A DNA stretch of 64,000 bases from Plutella xylostella (Eukaryota; Arthropoda; Insecta; Lepidoptera; Plutellidae). The DNA is taken from NCBI RefSeq assembly GCF_932276165.1, contig NC_064001.1:6269501-6333500 (forward strand), given 5' to 3'. The notes under the pieces are model-generated. The model did no database searches. It had not been told where the DNA came from and saw nothing but the letters and a program-made list of their open reading frames with translations. Within the stretch, counting starts at the first letter, position 1. The number at the start of each line of letters is the position of its first letter. Shown one piece after another: positions 39,021 through 50,589 of the stretch. The position numbers and the translations under genes were made by a program.

Positions 39021-41985
39021 GGGGACTCAGGAGACAAGTGACGCTTGCAGCTTGGTGCAAGCGCTACGGACTGTGAGCGTGCTTATTGGCTAATGTTCCT
39101 CTTCTGACAGCTGTTGATTGGCCAATCAGAGGTGGTTCAAAGCGATAGCGGGACATTGAGGCTAGTGGGCGTCTCGTGAGAGTGATAGTGTGGGAGCTCC
39201 TCGCCTAGTATTTAGTTCGATCTCAGCGGCGCGGCCGTTAGCAACACGTAGTTAAACTTCATCTCCACTATCATTAGGTATTCTTTTCTAAGGAAAAAAA
39301 GACGAATGTACAATATAAGATCGAGGTAAAAAGTTTGTAAATACTTAAAGAACTTACAAACGAACCATAATTTTTTAAATAGACGGCATAATGTCGTCGA
39401 AACTCATATTGTGATAATGTTAATAGATTTTAAATTCGTATTATATTACCTATATTAAATTATATTTGTTGATCGAGAGTATATATTGATAGATATTTAT
39501 TATGGGTACATACTAAGATTACTCTTTTATATCGGAAAAGTGTGGTTGTATCGTAATGTTCGTTTATTTGTGTAGACGAATTAGTTCCCCTCTCCCCTCT
39601 GTAGACAATTCCATTCCTCCTTCAGTTAACATTTCCAGTCTCATGTAAAACCGGCGTTGTGGTGATACCACTGGGTCGGTCGTCCCCATTCTAATAGTTT
39701 TTATTAAAAACATTGTAATGTTTTGTGTTTTTTTTACTTTTTCAAAGAACCCAATTATATGGGGATAAACCACTGTGCCACGCCAACATTCGTCAACATT
39801 CGTGCTAGGGCACGTTTCATTCCATGGTAAAGTTTTAGTCCTATTCCACCACGCTGGCCCAGTGTTGGTTGGTGGACCTCAACATAAGCTAGCTTGTGCT
39901 AAGAGCATTGTCGGGTAAGTGCAAACCGACTGTCAGATGTTTTCAAGCTGCCCGAAGACTATGCCTAGGCTTCACGACTGCTGGCGAAACAGCAACTGGG
40001 ACCCACGGCTTAACGTGCCGTCCGTAGCGCCCAAAAAACAATCACTTGAAATCGGTCACTCATCCTATTTTTGACCGTGCCATGTGTTGCTTAACTTCAT
40101 GCCCACATTGCCGAGCGATAATATAACAAGGCTCCTAGCTGTGACAGTACGATTATGTGCTTCACATTCATTTTGTATGCCATGCGTCTTGCACATTATG
40201 TAGCAACATAACACGCAGGTGTACGGTTACTGAGACTGTTCCCAATATTTTGTTAATTGTTGAACCTGTATTGTTTGTTCCCACACCAACTTGCCTAAAT
40301 GATTAGCGCTTTTCCTATTGTCTACGTGTCCGACCCTACTCGTAGTTAACGTGCATTTAAAACTATTCTGTGAATTTTCGCAAGCAGTAAAAATGTTGCA
40401 TATTAATATTGAATGCAATATTGTTGTTCTTGTCTTACAAACAGTGCGTTCACAAGTTAATTACGCCTTAATGAGATTGCCTTGTCCCAAAAATATCTAA
40501 TATACATAAAAGTATAGTAAATTATCTGTGGTCATTTGGTGGCAGCAGCAGTATTAAAGGGACTGACGATATCATGTCACATTTATTATGAACGCACTGT
40601 GCCTTAGGTCACAATACGGTTATCTGTTTCATTCTTTTTAACTTAGGAAGGAATGACAAACTATTATTTAATTTGTAAGTATTTCACTCATGCGGCCTTA
40701 TTTATTGTTTATTTATTTCAAATGTTAAAGAATGTATTAGTGCCAAAATCAACTAATGCTAAATCCTTGCAATGCATTCTGTGTGTATTTTTATTAGTTG
40801 TTTAAAATGTTGTTTTCTGTTGAGTACTTACCGGTCGCCGCCGCCAATATGAGGGTTTCCTTTCCGTCGCAGTCAAATTTAATCTATTTTTTTATTTAAA
40901 TCAATGGAAGATTACCGTAATCTATTCTTTTATACTTATTATATCTTAAGTTTATTTACTTATATAAAAAAAAGTGTTTCACTATCAAGATCAAAACTAT
41001 GTCTGCTTTAAAATGTACAATCTACCTATAGCTATGTAAATAAGTATACAAATAATAGCGCTGTCCTATGGAATCATCATTTACAGCAGAGGCTAGCTAA
41101 ATTAATAATTAGATCATTCAATATTTCAACATTGCGATTTAAATATGGTTAAAATCCTTGCTAAAACGTAAATAATAATTTAATAGCTTTTAGGCACTAT
41201 CTATTTATATCGCAATGTTCTGGAATTCAAATGAAAATATCTCTGCTTGTAAGTAATTGATCAGATATGTAAATAAATAAGCGAGTCGTGATCGCGGAGA
41301 CGACTGTAGCATTTCCACTGCGTGCGAGAGTGAACAACAGTTTGCTTTCAAAAACATTTTTTTAAATAAATAATGTACTTCATGAATTCTTTATTTTTAA
41401 TTTATTTATTTAACCCTTCCCTTACTAATATTATTTGAAAATAGCTATTGGTTACGCCGGTCTTCCGCATAAATTTTCTGTTTTCTGGACAATATTGGAC
41501 ATCAATAAAATACAATAAAATTGTGAATCTCGCGACGAATACCTACCTACCCTGGATGCATTGTGTTCTTTGGAGAGCGTAGTTTGGTGACAGGAGCATA
41601 CTTCTTTGAGATTTGCAGGTATGTTCAAGCCTTCTACTTGTTGATCAGCGACGAGAAAGTCATTTGGTTAAAAATAACATAATACATATACAGTCCACTT
41701 GCTTTTGTCTTTCGATACCCCTTGAGGGATTTACGCACCAGCAATCACTTTTATAATTAACCTTGACAATTTAAACACAATCTATCCTACCTCCACTATC
41801 CACATTCTCTCAATTCATGGTAGGTATTTTTGAGCTTTGCATACCTACAGAACATGGTATTCCCTACTACGTGGATACACCTCCGCAACAAGGTATTCTA
41901 AACACGTTTGTCATACAACCTACGTAAAACGTAAAAACGGTCCAGTCCGAATCTGCCAAATATTGTTCATAATTTTTATAGAAGA
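39021..41985 (+). other. 3' flank / probable 3' UTR of the flippase gene
   Basis: Between the flippase stop (TGA at 39018-39020) and the convergent piggyBac-derived gene there is AT-rich DNA. Poly(A) signals AATAAA occur at 41365-41370 and about 41505-41517; the real cleavage site cannot be fixed. A retroelement fragment lies at about 39820-40030. No gene was seen. Confidence 0.5.
39820..40030 (-). mobile_element. Retroelement 3' fragment (ggaacccacggcttaacgtg type)
   Basis: The words attccaccacgctggcccag, cataagctagcttgtgcta, tgcaaaccgactgtcagatg and gacccacggcttaacgtgcc in this order match a tail I know from lepidopteran non-LTR elements. It shares its first part with the fragment at 20812-20935. 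Confidence 0.55.
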
Positions 41986-44900
41986 CTACGGCACAGTATG
42001 AAACTTTTTGAAGCACTCATTGAGGCAAAGCGGCACTTGGCACTGCTCACAAACGTAGACAGTCTTGCGCGAGCGTCCCTCCCGCCCCGCGCACCACACA
42101 CACGCCCGCCGGCCCCGCGACGACCCGTCCGCCCCCGTGAGTCGCCCCCCGCCCCCGCCCCCGCACGGCGCGCGGGCGATGAAGTGCCTCTCCACTAGAC
42201 GCGCCTCCGATGACTCAAAACCTGTCTGCACCGCCCGCCGCCTGCCCCGTGCTGACCCCAAATGCCTCTTCATAATCTCTTCTACGAGACCCAAACTAAA
42301 CGCAGTCTGTTTCTTGCAGCCTGTACTACCAATCAAAATAGAACTGTTCAACACGGTCGCATTGAGTAGTCTTTTAAACATTCTTTTCTGCCAGGTTTGT
42401 GTTCTATCCACGCACGGGTCTACAGAGTTATGTTCAGTCGGTGATAAGAAGGTGTGGAGGTCTTTGACGACTGACGGCAGGAGTCGGGGGGCTGTGGCGG
42501 CCCCATGATGCGTGGACACTGCGTAGAGCGTGTGTTGTCGGTCGCGGTACGCCCACACCGCCACGTCGCCGGCGTGGCGCGCCGAGCAGTCGCCAGGAAC
42601 TAAGCAAGAAGAATGAAGATCAGAAGGAAGATCTCTTGAACTAGATAAAACCCCGACACAGTCAGTGTTGTTGCGTTTGAGCAGACGCGCCAGTGGGGGC
42701 GAAGAGAACCGCTCGTCGAGGAACAGTCGGTGGCCGCGATGGAGCAGCGGCCGCGTCAGCTGTACCACGGCGCTCGCGTGACGGGACAGCCACACGGGCT
42801 CTATTATAGAGTCATCGCTCAGGACAGACAAAAGGTAGCCCGTCCCACACTCTACCAGCTCGTAGTATTTTATACTATTGGATGTTTTTGACTGTAAGTT
42901 GCGACATATCGAGGTCTCGTTGACGGTTAGGTCGGGGCCCGGCGAATAAGCTTCTTTAAACTTTTTGTTGAGGTGGTCTATAACTGGTTTCAGGTATAAA
43001 GTGGGTGGATTGATCGGACGCGTCGGATTATCTCCAACCTCAGTGACGAAATAAAGGGCTTTGTTCAATAGCCAATATCTGTTTTCAGTCATGAGTGTGC
43101 TGAAAATGTTTGTTTTTAGTAGTGCACTGTTTGAAAAACAAGATTTTATTGAGGGCATTCTTATAATGCCGAGCATGATCCAAAATGCGAATAAAATCAT
43201 TATTTCATCAGCGTTAGTATCACGCCAGTCTGTTTTAAACTTTTCTGATGCGGAAGCTATAGCGAGTGCGTGCGTGTTTGTGGCTGTTGCAATGTGCTGT
43301 AGAATGTCGTCACTCCAGTAGTGTCTGAATGCTTCATAGGGCGTGGACAACTTCAGCTGCACACCTGCTGTGGCCAGGAAGGGCTCTCTGATTTGGTTGA
43401 ACGTGGATATGTCTGACCACTCGAAGTTGAAGGCAGATTTATCGCTATTCATAAAATGGTACTCTGCCCTATCGCTGTCATAAAATTCATTGTTACATTC
43501 ATTACATTCAGAGGTTGTGTTGCTTGTTTGTGATGTTATTTCTTGCTCGTTACTTGGTTGTGGTACTTGGTCACTGGTTTGTCTTGTCATGGCGATGTTC
43601 TGGACCATTTGTGTGAGTGTTTCTGGGATATCCTCATCTTTAAGACAGATGTCGCGCGCGCCGCCCGACGCTCGCACCGCGCCACCCGATGACTCGCGGC
43701 TAAATACTACCCAACTGTAATTGTATTTAAATAAGTTGCTTTCAGCAAGAATAGTTTAAAATTGCACTATTATATTTATTTCTAACATTTGCATAATCTT
43801 ATTTCTTGGACAGCAAAGGGCCTCTTGTCACTTTCTTAAAGGTTAAATGATTTCAATCATTCAATTTAAAGATAACAGTTGTAACTAACGGGAGTGTGGT
43901 GTAGGAAGTAAAAAGGCCGGAAAAACACTTTACGGGTTTATATTGAAAACAGGCACACGAAAATACAAATTTTACCGGTCAATTAAAGCGCTCGTGATAA
44001 CGGCTAGACAAAGACTTAAAAAGACTGAAGGTGGCCGCGCTTGCGCCGCCGATGCGGTGGTAGTGACGTCACATACGCAACTACATTCACATGCAAAACA
44101 TTTTTGAAGATCGTTTACTAATATTTAATACAAGTTATGGATACATATCGCAATAGTGGTTACAATCATAAATAAAACAATTAAATACCTAACTATGGAA
44201 CGCGTCGTCAACATTCCCCCCCCTAGTGCTGACTCAGCACTCTTTACCAATAGGTATTCTAGCGACGCGCGTGACTGGTCGCTTCCAGCGACCGGACTGA
44301 GTCCTGACCTCGACGAGCCGGACCCTGCCATCATTACCTGGCAGGACTGTCTCCACTAAGCCTTTCCGCCAAACGTTCCGCGGGGCATCAGGCTCAATAA
44401 GATATACTAAGTCACCTACCTGTAGTTGACGCGCCTGCTCCTCATTCCATTTCCTCCTCGGAATGAGCTCCGGCAGCACCTCTCTCACCCAGCGCCGCCA
44501 GTACATGTCAGCAAGAAGCTGCGCCTTCCTCCACTGTTTTCTCAAATTGAGGTCAAATTCCTCGAACGCTCCGATTACCGGGAGGTTTGATGAACTTCCG
44601 AGAAGAAAATGGTTAGGAGTAAGGCCCTCCGTGCTCCCCGGTTCCACTGAAACGTGCGTCAATGGGCGGCCATTCACCATGTTTTCGACTTCAGCCATCA
44701 ACGTGCCTAAAGTTTCCTCTTTAGGGGCACGTTCTTTTAAAATAACTTTTAATGAGGTTTTGACACTCCTCACCAATCGTTCCCACGCCCCACCCCAATG
44801 GGGACTTACTGGGGGAATAAATTTCCACTCCATCTCGTTGTTTACCCCATCAAGTTTCAGGCTCTCCTGATCTATATCCCTTATGGATTTTTTAGCTCAT

Positions 44901-47900
44901 TATCGGCACCTCGTAGGTTAGTACCATTGTCTGAGTAAATGAAACGGGGCCAGCCTCGCCTCCAGCAGCGCGGCCTGCAGCTCCAGGCGCGGCACGGTGG
45001 CCGGCTTCACCGGCGCCACTCGGCATCTACTACTTACAAATGCAACACTAACATTCCCGTGACAATCTATCCAACGAAAATAGGCCACAGCACACATCGC
45101 CTGCGTGGAAGCGTCGCAAAAAACGTGTAACTGTAGTTCATTAAAGTTATTATAATTACCTACACTCGGGGTAGCGGCATCGCTCGCTGACCTTGGGCGC
45201 GTCAGCTGTGGTGACGTCATCGCCGCCGACGTCACGGAACCCGTATCAGTCAACACGGGGAAAATAGATGAATAACATCTAGGTATTCTCACCTTTTCGA
45301 TAGTTTTCAGCAACTCGACCCATTGAACCCATTTTTCAAATGTATTATCCGTAATTGCGTCATCCCATCCGATGTTAGACCTCCAAGTATCCTGTAGCAT
45401 AATTTTACCTTGAATTGTAAAAGGAGCCAGGATTCCAAATACGTCGAAGATGGACATTACTACTCGTAGTAATATTCTCTTCGTCGGCCGTTGTTTCCCT
45501 GTGAGTATATCGTCGGGGATGCGTTTCAGCGACACGTCGAAACCCAGCAAATCTTCAGAAGGATACCATATTAACCCTAGCGTGCGCTCACCAAGACTCT
45601 GCTTATCAATTTTGAACCTTATAGCAGCAGTACTCAAGGTGGCCGGCGGTAAACTATCTAAGACGGCCGAACTATTACTTGCCCAATTGCGAATCTCAAA
45701 GCCGCCGGATTTATGTATGTAAGATACATTATTTACCATCTCGGTCGCGGTGGCTTCGTCGCTAAAACTATCAATATAATCATCCATGTAATGTTGTTTT
45801 TTAATCGCATGCACTGCGGCCGGCTTAGATAATTCAAACCGGTCCGCATTCTTATTTTTAATAAACTGTGCTATAAATGGGGAACAGCTGGCACCAAAGA
45901 TAAGAGATTCCATTGTGTATGTCTTTACTGGGGTATTTAAACTTTGACTCGGACGCCATAAAAACCTCAGGGCGTCTTGATCTTCCTTATGAATTTTGAC
46001 CCTTAAAAACATATCTTTGATGTCACCAATTACAGCTATTTTATTTTCTCTAAAACGTAACATAATACCGAATAAAGATTCCAATAGGTCCGGTCCTGTT
46101 AGTAGGTAATCATTTAATGATAAGCCTTTTGTTTTCGCGGCGGCGTCGAAGACCAGCCGGAGCTTGTTTTTGTTTGGGTTATCAACTCCAAAATGAGGTA
46201 AGTACCAAGTACGTTCAGTAGGGTGACCATCAGCTGTTAGTTGTGATGCAAAACTGTTATCTAACAAATGTTGTATGCGTTCAGTATACCTTGTTGCGAA
46301 GTCCTTATTGGCTGCCATCTTCTTCTCTACACTCTTCAACCTGTTTAAGGCTGTGGCGTAGCTTTCAGTCGGCATTTTGCAACTCTTGTCCTTCCATGGA
46401 AGACTGACAAACCACCTACCGTCCTTTAAAGTGGCCGACTCCTCAAGTTGCCGACGAGCGCTTTCGTCGTCAGAATTCGGCCTAGGTTTTGTTGACACAC
46501 CTAGTGCATCAATAGAAAATCCACGTCTTACCTCGTCGTGGATGTCCCGCAGTTCACGCGCGACGTCGTGGTCACCCGAGTCGGTCAGGAAGTTGACCAG
46601 CCCCGCGCTCGCGGCCGCGCGCTGCTGCTGCACCGGCACCACACCATGGACACACCAACCTAGAGGGGTTAAAGTTGCCGACGGTTCCATATTTTTACCT
46701 ATTCGACTTTCAATACTTTGCAACAGGTGACAATTATCTTGACCAATAAGTAATTCAGGTTTGCAATCAGTATAATAACATAATAAAGACTCATTTTTAA
46801 GGAATTTCAGATTATCATATTTTTCAAATTCAACAATAGACAGTGTTTGTAACGGTAAATTGAGTTGTTTACAAGTACGGGCAGTTATAGAATGCATTAC
46901 ATTGTTCACACCAGATAAGCTTACTTGAACTATATTGCTTTTGAATACCATCTCGTTATGAGTCCAGGCCCCGCGCACATGCACGGTGTCGGGGCGGCCG
47001 CGCAGCCCCGCGCGCGCCGCCAGCTCCTCGCTGACCAGCGATATGGTCGACCCGTCGTCCAGCAGGGCGCTGGTGTCGTAGGCCCCATTGGGCCCGTGGA
47101 TCCGCACGGGTACTACCTTCAGTAGGACCTTACAGCTGCGTGTGCCGACGTGCGCTACCGTCTGCGCCGCAGGGGGGTCCTCGAGGTCAGCCTCACTCGA
47201 GGCGGGTGTCCGCGACGTGGTGGCCGCGGTGTCCCTGCGTGGCTCGCTGCTGCCGGCGGCGTCGTAGTGCAGTAGGCGGTGGTGGGCGCCGCCGCAGCCC
47301 TCCTTGTCGCAGGCGGGCGCGGGACACTGCTCGCGATCGTGACGTGAGATGAGGCACTTGAAGCATATGCCGAAACGTTTTACGTGCTGCCATCTGTCCT
47401 TACGTAAAGCTCGTTTGAACTTTCTACAGTTTGTGAGCTCGTGTTTAATCGCGCGACAGAACGAACACTTGTTATTATTGCTATTCACTGCGCCCGTTTG
47501 ATTCGAATTGACTAACACTGTATATGGGCGTGTCGCACTATGATCGGTATTTTTATATTTATCACTTCGCGGGCACAATACACTTAGGTTTGCCGTGGAC
47601 GTTATCTTCACAGCCTCGTCGCGCAGGAACTCGGCGAGAATCTCCAGGCGGGTCCGCCCAGGAGCTGCATCCTTGATGAGCGGGAAACTGTAATCAGACC
47701 ATCTCGGTATGAGCACTGCTGGGAACTTCGATAAAATTATGTTCGTTATGTTCATGCCTTGTAGATAGTCCTCTCTCCCAACAGCACGTACAGCTGCTAC
47801 AAAGTTTTGTACTTTCACCGAGAACGTCACAATGTCCCTGTGATACTCGGTCGACATGGGGGGCAATTTACGTATGTCGTTTATTATCTTAGATATTATA

Positions 47901-50023
47901 ATCTCCGGGTTTCCAAATCGTAGCTCCAGTGTCGACATTACCTCTCGTGTCGACGTAGCCGTTATTAATAGTGCAGCAACGGCTTCTCTGGCTGCTCCAT
48001 GTAGGCACTTACGTAACCTCCAAAGGTTTTCCTTCTCGCTGAAGCTGCAGAGCGACGTGGACTCCTCCAACGCTTGTTTGAAATGGAGCCACTCCATGGG
48101 GTCGCCCGAGAAGCTTGGGAGGTCTCGGGGCGTGCTCATGCGACTAAGTAAGTTGGAGTTACCTGCATTAGAAGCCACAGCAGTAGCTATTTTCTGTAGT
48201 GCACTGGCCAACATTTGCACTGTCCCTTCGCTGCCGGCGGCGTCGGCGTGAGCTGCCGCGGGTGCCGGCGGTGGGCGCGGCCCGCCCGAGTACAAGCCAT
48301 CATCGTGGGCAGGCTGTGCTGTTAGTGCTGTCTGTGCTTGCTGCTGGTGACTGCGGTCCAACCACTTCTCGATTTCTTCATTGGATTTGCCTTCTGACGG
48401 CTGTGGACTGTAATTTTCTTCATCTTCCAAATCGGCAATATCTGCCTGTAGCCGTTTGTCAATCAGTTCCATTTGTATCTTCGCTTTTTCCTCAGCTGCC
48501 TGCAACTCTAACCTTTTTCTGCGAGCTATTGAAGATGATGACGTCGACTTAGCAACAGTTTTTGAACCGGCGGCGGCGGCCGTTACTCGACCGTTCGGTG
48601 CCGACCTCGTGCTACCCTCAACTGCGAATGTTCGGCTAAGCATCATCTTCTGTTCCATTTGCGGCTCAATTTCTTCAATTTTAGGCGGTTCGCTTTCAGC
48701 ATGCCTCCTCAGCGACTGACTTCCCGTAGGTTCACACCCTTTCTTCACTAATTCGCGTTTCACAGCACTCCGTGTGTTCACCATTTTACCGTCCGTTTTT
48801 GGCGTGTGAAACATTTAGAATCCGGCTCGAAGGACCACTTTGTAACTAACGGGAGTGTGGTGTAGGAAGTAAAAAGGCCGGAAAAACACTTTACGGGTTT
48901 ATATTGAAAACAGGCACACGAAAATACAAATTTTACCGGTCAATTAAAGCGCTCGTGATAACGGCTAGACAAAGACTTAAAAAGACTGAAGGTGGCCGCG
49001 CTTGCGCCGCCGATGCGGTGGTAGTGACGTCACATACGCAACTACATTCACATGCAAAACATTTTTGAAGATCGTTTACTAATATTTAATACAAGTTATG
49101 GATACATATCGCAATAGTGGTTACAATCATAAATAAAACAATTAAATACCTAACTATGGAACGCGTCGTCAACAACAGTCTAATCTATCATTTAATTTCT
49201 AAATAAATAATTAAAATATTTACCTTTCTTCATTCTGTTTACAGCTGTACTCTGTCTGAGAGAATAGTTGGTTATAGTCGATGCGAGGCAACCATGGTGG
49301 AGATCTAAACAAATTCATATGCTTATTATAATTGATCTTGTTTGAGCACATTAATTTGTATTAGTTTGTGGCTGTATCTTTTCAATGATAACCATTTTTT
49401 TATACATTTCACCTCTGAAGGGAGATTGGATTTGTTATTGTATTTGATTTCAAAGTTTGGTGCTGATTTCATAGGATATTTACCTTGAACTTTCACTGCA
49501 AGGAGAGGACTCAGCTTGAAAGTTCCTATTGAAATTTTCATTAGATGGGCAGACCCTAAGAAAAAAAATTGCTGGTTAGGCTGGTGAAAACATGGATATT
49601 TAACCGACGTATATGGCATCCTTTTAAATATGTACCTATATATTGATTGAAAATTAGATTTAGATTTTAGTTTTTCCACTCACCATCTTTCTTCAATATC
49701 TTCAACTTTCACATCAACTAAAAATGTCGGTAGATCTTCATCTTTTAACTGAAAGATAAATATATTTTATATCTACATTATGTTAATACCTAATGAGTAT
49801 TATGTTAATACCCAATGAGTTGTTACTACAGTTTGTAGAGCACTTAAGGCACTTACCTAGAGGATTACCTCTATTAATAAATGAAATGATTTATTTTATA
49901 TTTTACCTGAGAATTATAATCCTGAGCTTCGTCTTCGGACAATCCTTGATCACTATCCTGATCATCTAGAAGAAGATCATAGTAGTCTTCCCCTTGGTAT
50001 GGATCACGGTAATGATCCATCAT
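41986..50023 (-). CDS. PiggyBac transposase-derived gene, five exons, about 687 aa, probably domesticated
   Basis: Minus-strand exons: 50023-49907, 49748-49684, 49555-49484, 49304-49224 and 43714-41986. All junctions are GT-AG and the phases close (2064 nt). An in-frame stop precedes the ATG. Seen: an acidic N-terminus (39 residues in exon 1); a DDE_Tnp_1_7-like core from about residue 200 with YEAFRHYWSDDIL and FWIMLGIIRMPSIKSC; a C-terminal cysteine-rich finger CxxC...CxxCxxxxCxxxCxxxxH. Known: piggyBac uses three Asp residues. Here the first falls in DLTVNETSICRN, so Asn377 replaces it; the second (FLDERFSSP, Asp445) and third (YRDRQ, Asp503) remain. Introns, an intact frame and the lost Asp suggest a host gene that binds DNA without transposing. 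Odd: the last intron (about 5.5 kb) is mostly a BEL/Pao insertion in the same orientation, and the last exon is GC-rich toward its 3' end. Confidence 0.82.
43880..44213 (-). repeat. 3' LTR of the BEL/Pao element
   Basis: 334 bp, matching the copy at 48841-49174 as far as I can read. Preceded by the target duplication ACAGT (43875-43879). Confidence 0.95.
44214..44225 (-). promoter_or_regulatory. Polypurine tract of the BEL/Pao element
   Basis: On the minus strand the purine run AGGGGGGGGAA directly abuts the 3' LTR, the expected site for plus-strand DNA priming. Confidence 0.8.
44234..48814 (-). pseudogene. Defective gag-pol of the BEL/Pao element
   Basis: A frame of 1298 codons (48814-44918) carries, in order, a gag region, a Cys/His-rich knuckle region (CSFC, CFKC, CDKEGC), a pepsin-like protease (LLDDGSTISLV) and reverse transcriptase with the YMDD box (about 45780-45790). 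It stops soon after the start of RNase H (PRLELQAALLEARLA). There, near 44940, the sequence jumps directly into the middle of the integrase core (SDNGTNLRGADNEL), so most of RNase H, the integrase zinc finger and its first catalytic Asp are gone, and the frame is shifted across the join. A second frame (44833-44234) holds the rest of the integrase and its C-terminal domain. A further frame break lies between 44880 and 44833. Described as a broken element only. Confidence 0.9.
48818..48837 (-). promoter_or_regulatory. Primer binding site complementary to tRNA-Tyr
   Basis: The + strand reads GAATCCGGCTCGAAGGACCA, equal to the last 20 nt (with CCA) of insect tRNA-Tyr as I know it. On the minus strand it lies 3 nt inside the 5' LTR, as expected for a retroelement primer site. 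Confidence 0.85.
48841..49174 (-). repeat. 5' LTR of the BEL/Pao element
   Basis: 334 bp, matching the LTR at 43880-44213. Followed by the target duplication ACAGT (49175-49179). Confidence 0.95.
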
Positions 50024-50589
50024 CAAAAGCTATTATTTCAGATTGTGATGGCGATCCTGGAAACTGGAACGTTCCGTTTGATGGTGGAAGATACCGTCTT
50101 TATTTAACTGTAACTTTTCTACTCCATGAAAAAGTTTTTAAACTTTCACAAAGAAAAGTAAACTTTTCAAATTTTAGTAGTTCAAAAAAAGTCGTAAAAG
50201 TTGAAGAGATTTTTTTACACACATGACCACAGAACCACAGTACACTGTGTCATATTTGACATTTGACAGATGACAGCTCCGAATATTAACTTTCCTCCGT
50301 CTTCTCGTCGATCGAAGCACGGCATTTTTTTTAGGTAGGTTACACTATTTAAAAATAGATTTTACACATTCTATTTTATTTTAATGAGATGAAATGCGAA
50401 AAAATTTGGAAAAATTATATTGAGTTCCTCACACACATCTAAGGTCGTTATTATTCTGAGATGGAAACGTCATAACGTCATATTGACATGTTTTGTTTTC
50501 GTTTGTATTCGTATGATGAAGACCCGCCTGTACTTAAATTTTGAGGTTATTTATCACAAATATATTGTATTGTAGAAAAATATTGAAAA
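50024..50589. promoter_or_regulatory. Shared spacer between two divergent genes
   Basis: Only 566 bp separate the start codon of the piggyBac-derived gene (minus, 50023) from that of the LAS1-like gene (plus, 50590). Both must have their promoters and 5' UTRs here, so a bidirectional promoter is likely. Open frames crossing it (for example 49999-50226) are not supported as genes. No TATA box was assigned. Confidence 0.6.

Larger units (their letters stand above)
43880..49174 (-). mobile_element. BEL/Pao LTR retrotransposon, recent insertion, internally deleted
   Basis: The 5.3-kb element lies in the last intron of the piggyBac-derived gene, transcribed in the same direction. LTRs of 334 bp (43880-44213 and 48841-49174) start TGTAAC and end CAACA on the + strand. 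I saw no difference between them, which implies a young insertion. The target duplication ACAGT is at 43875-43879 and 49175-49179. A tRNA-Tyr primer site and a G-rich polypurine tract are in the expected places. The pol region has lost RNase H and part of the integrase, so this copy could not move on its own. Confidence 0.95.

Noticed and set aside
42065..42508. 147-codon + strand frame rich in Arg/Pro
   Set aside because: Antisense shadow of the GC-rich 3' part of the piggyBac-derived exon.
49326..49679. 117-codon minus-strand frame inside the piggyBac-derived gene
   Set aside because: It starts at a GTG within an intron, uses a different frame from the 72-nt exon it overlaps, and shows no domain.
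49224..49748. Apparent premature TGA when joining exons 49748-49684 and 49304-49224 of the piggyBac-derived gene
   Set aside because: An additional 72-nt exon at 49555-49484 with good splice sites (tttttcttag and AAG|gtaaat) restores the frame, so no disruption is claimed.
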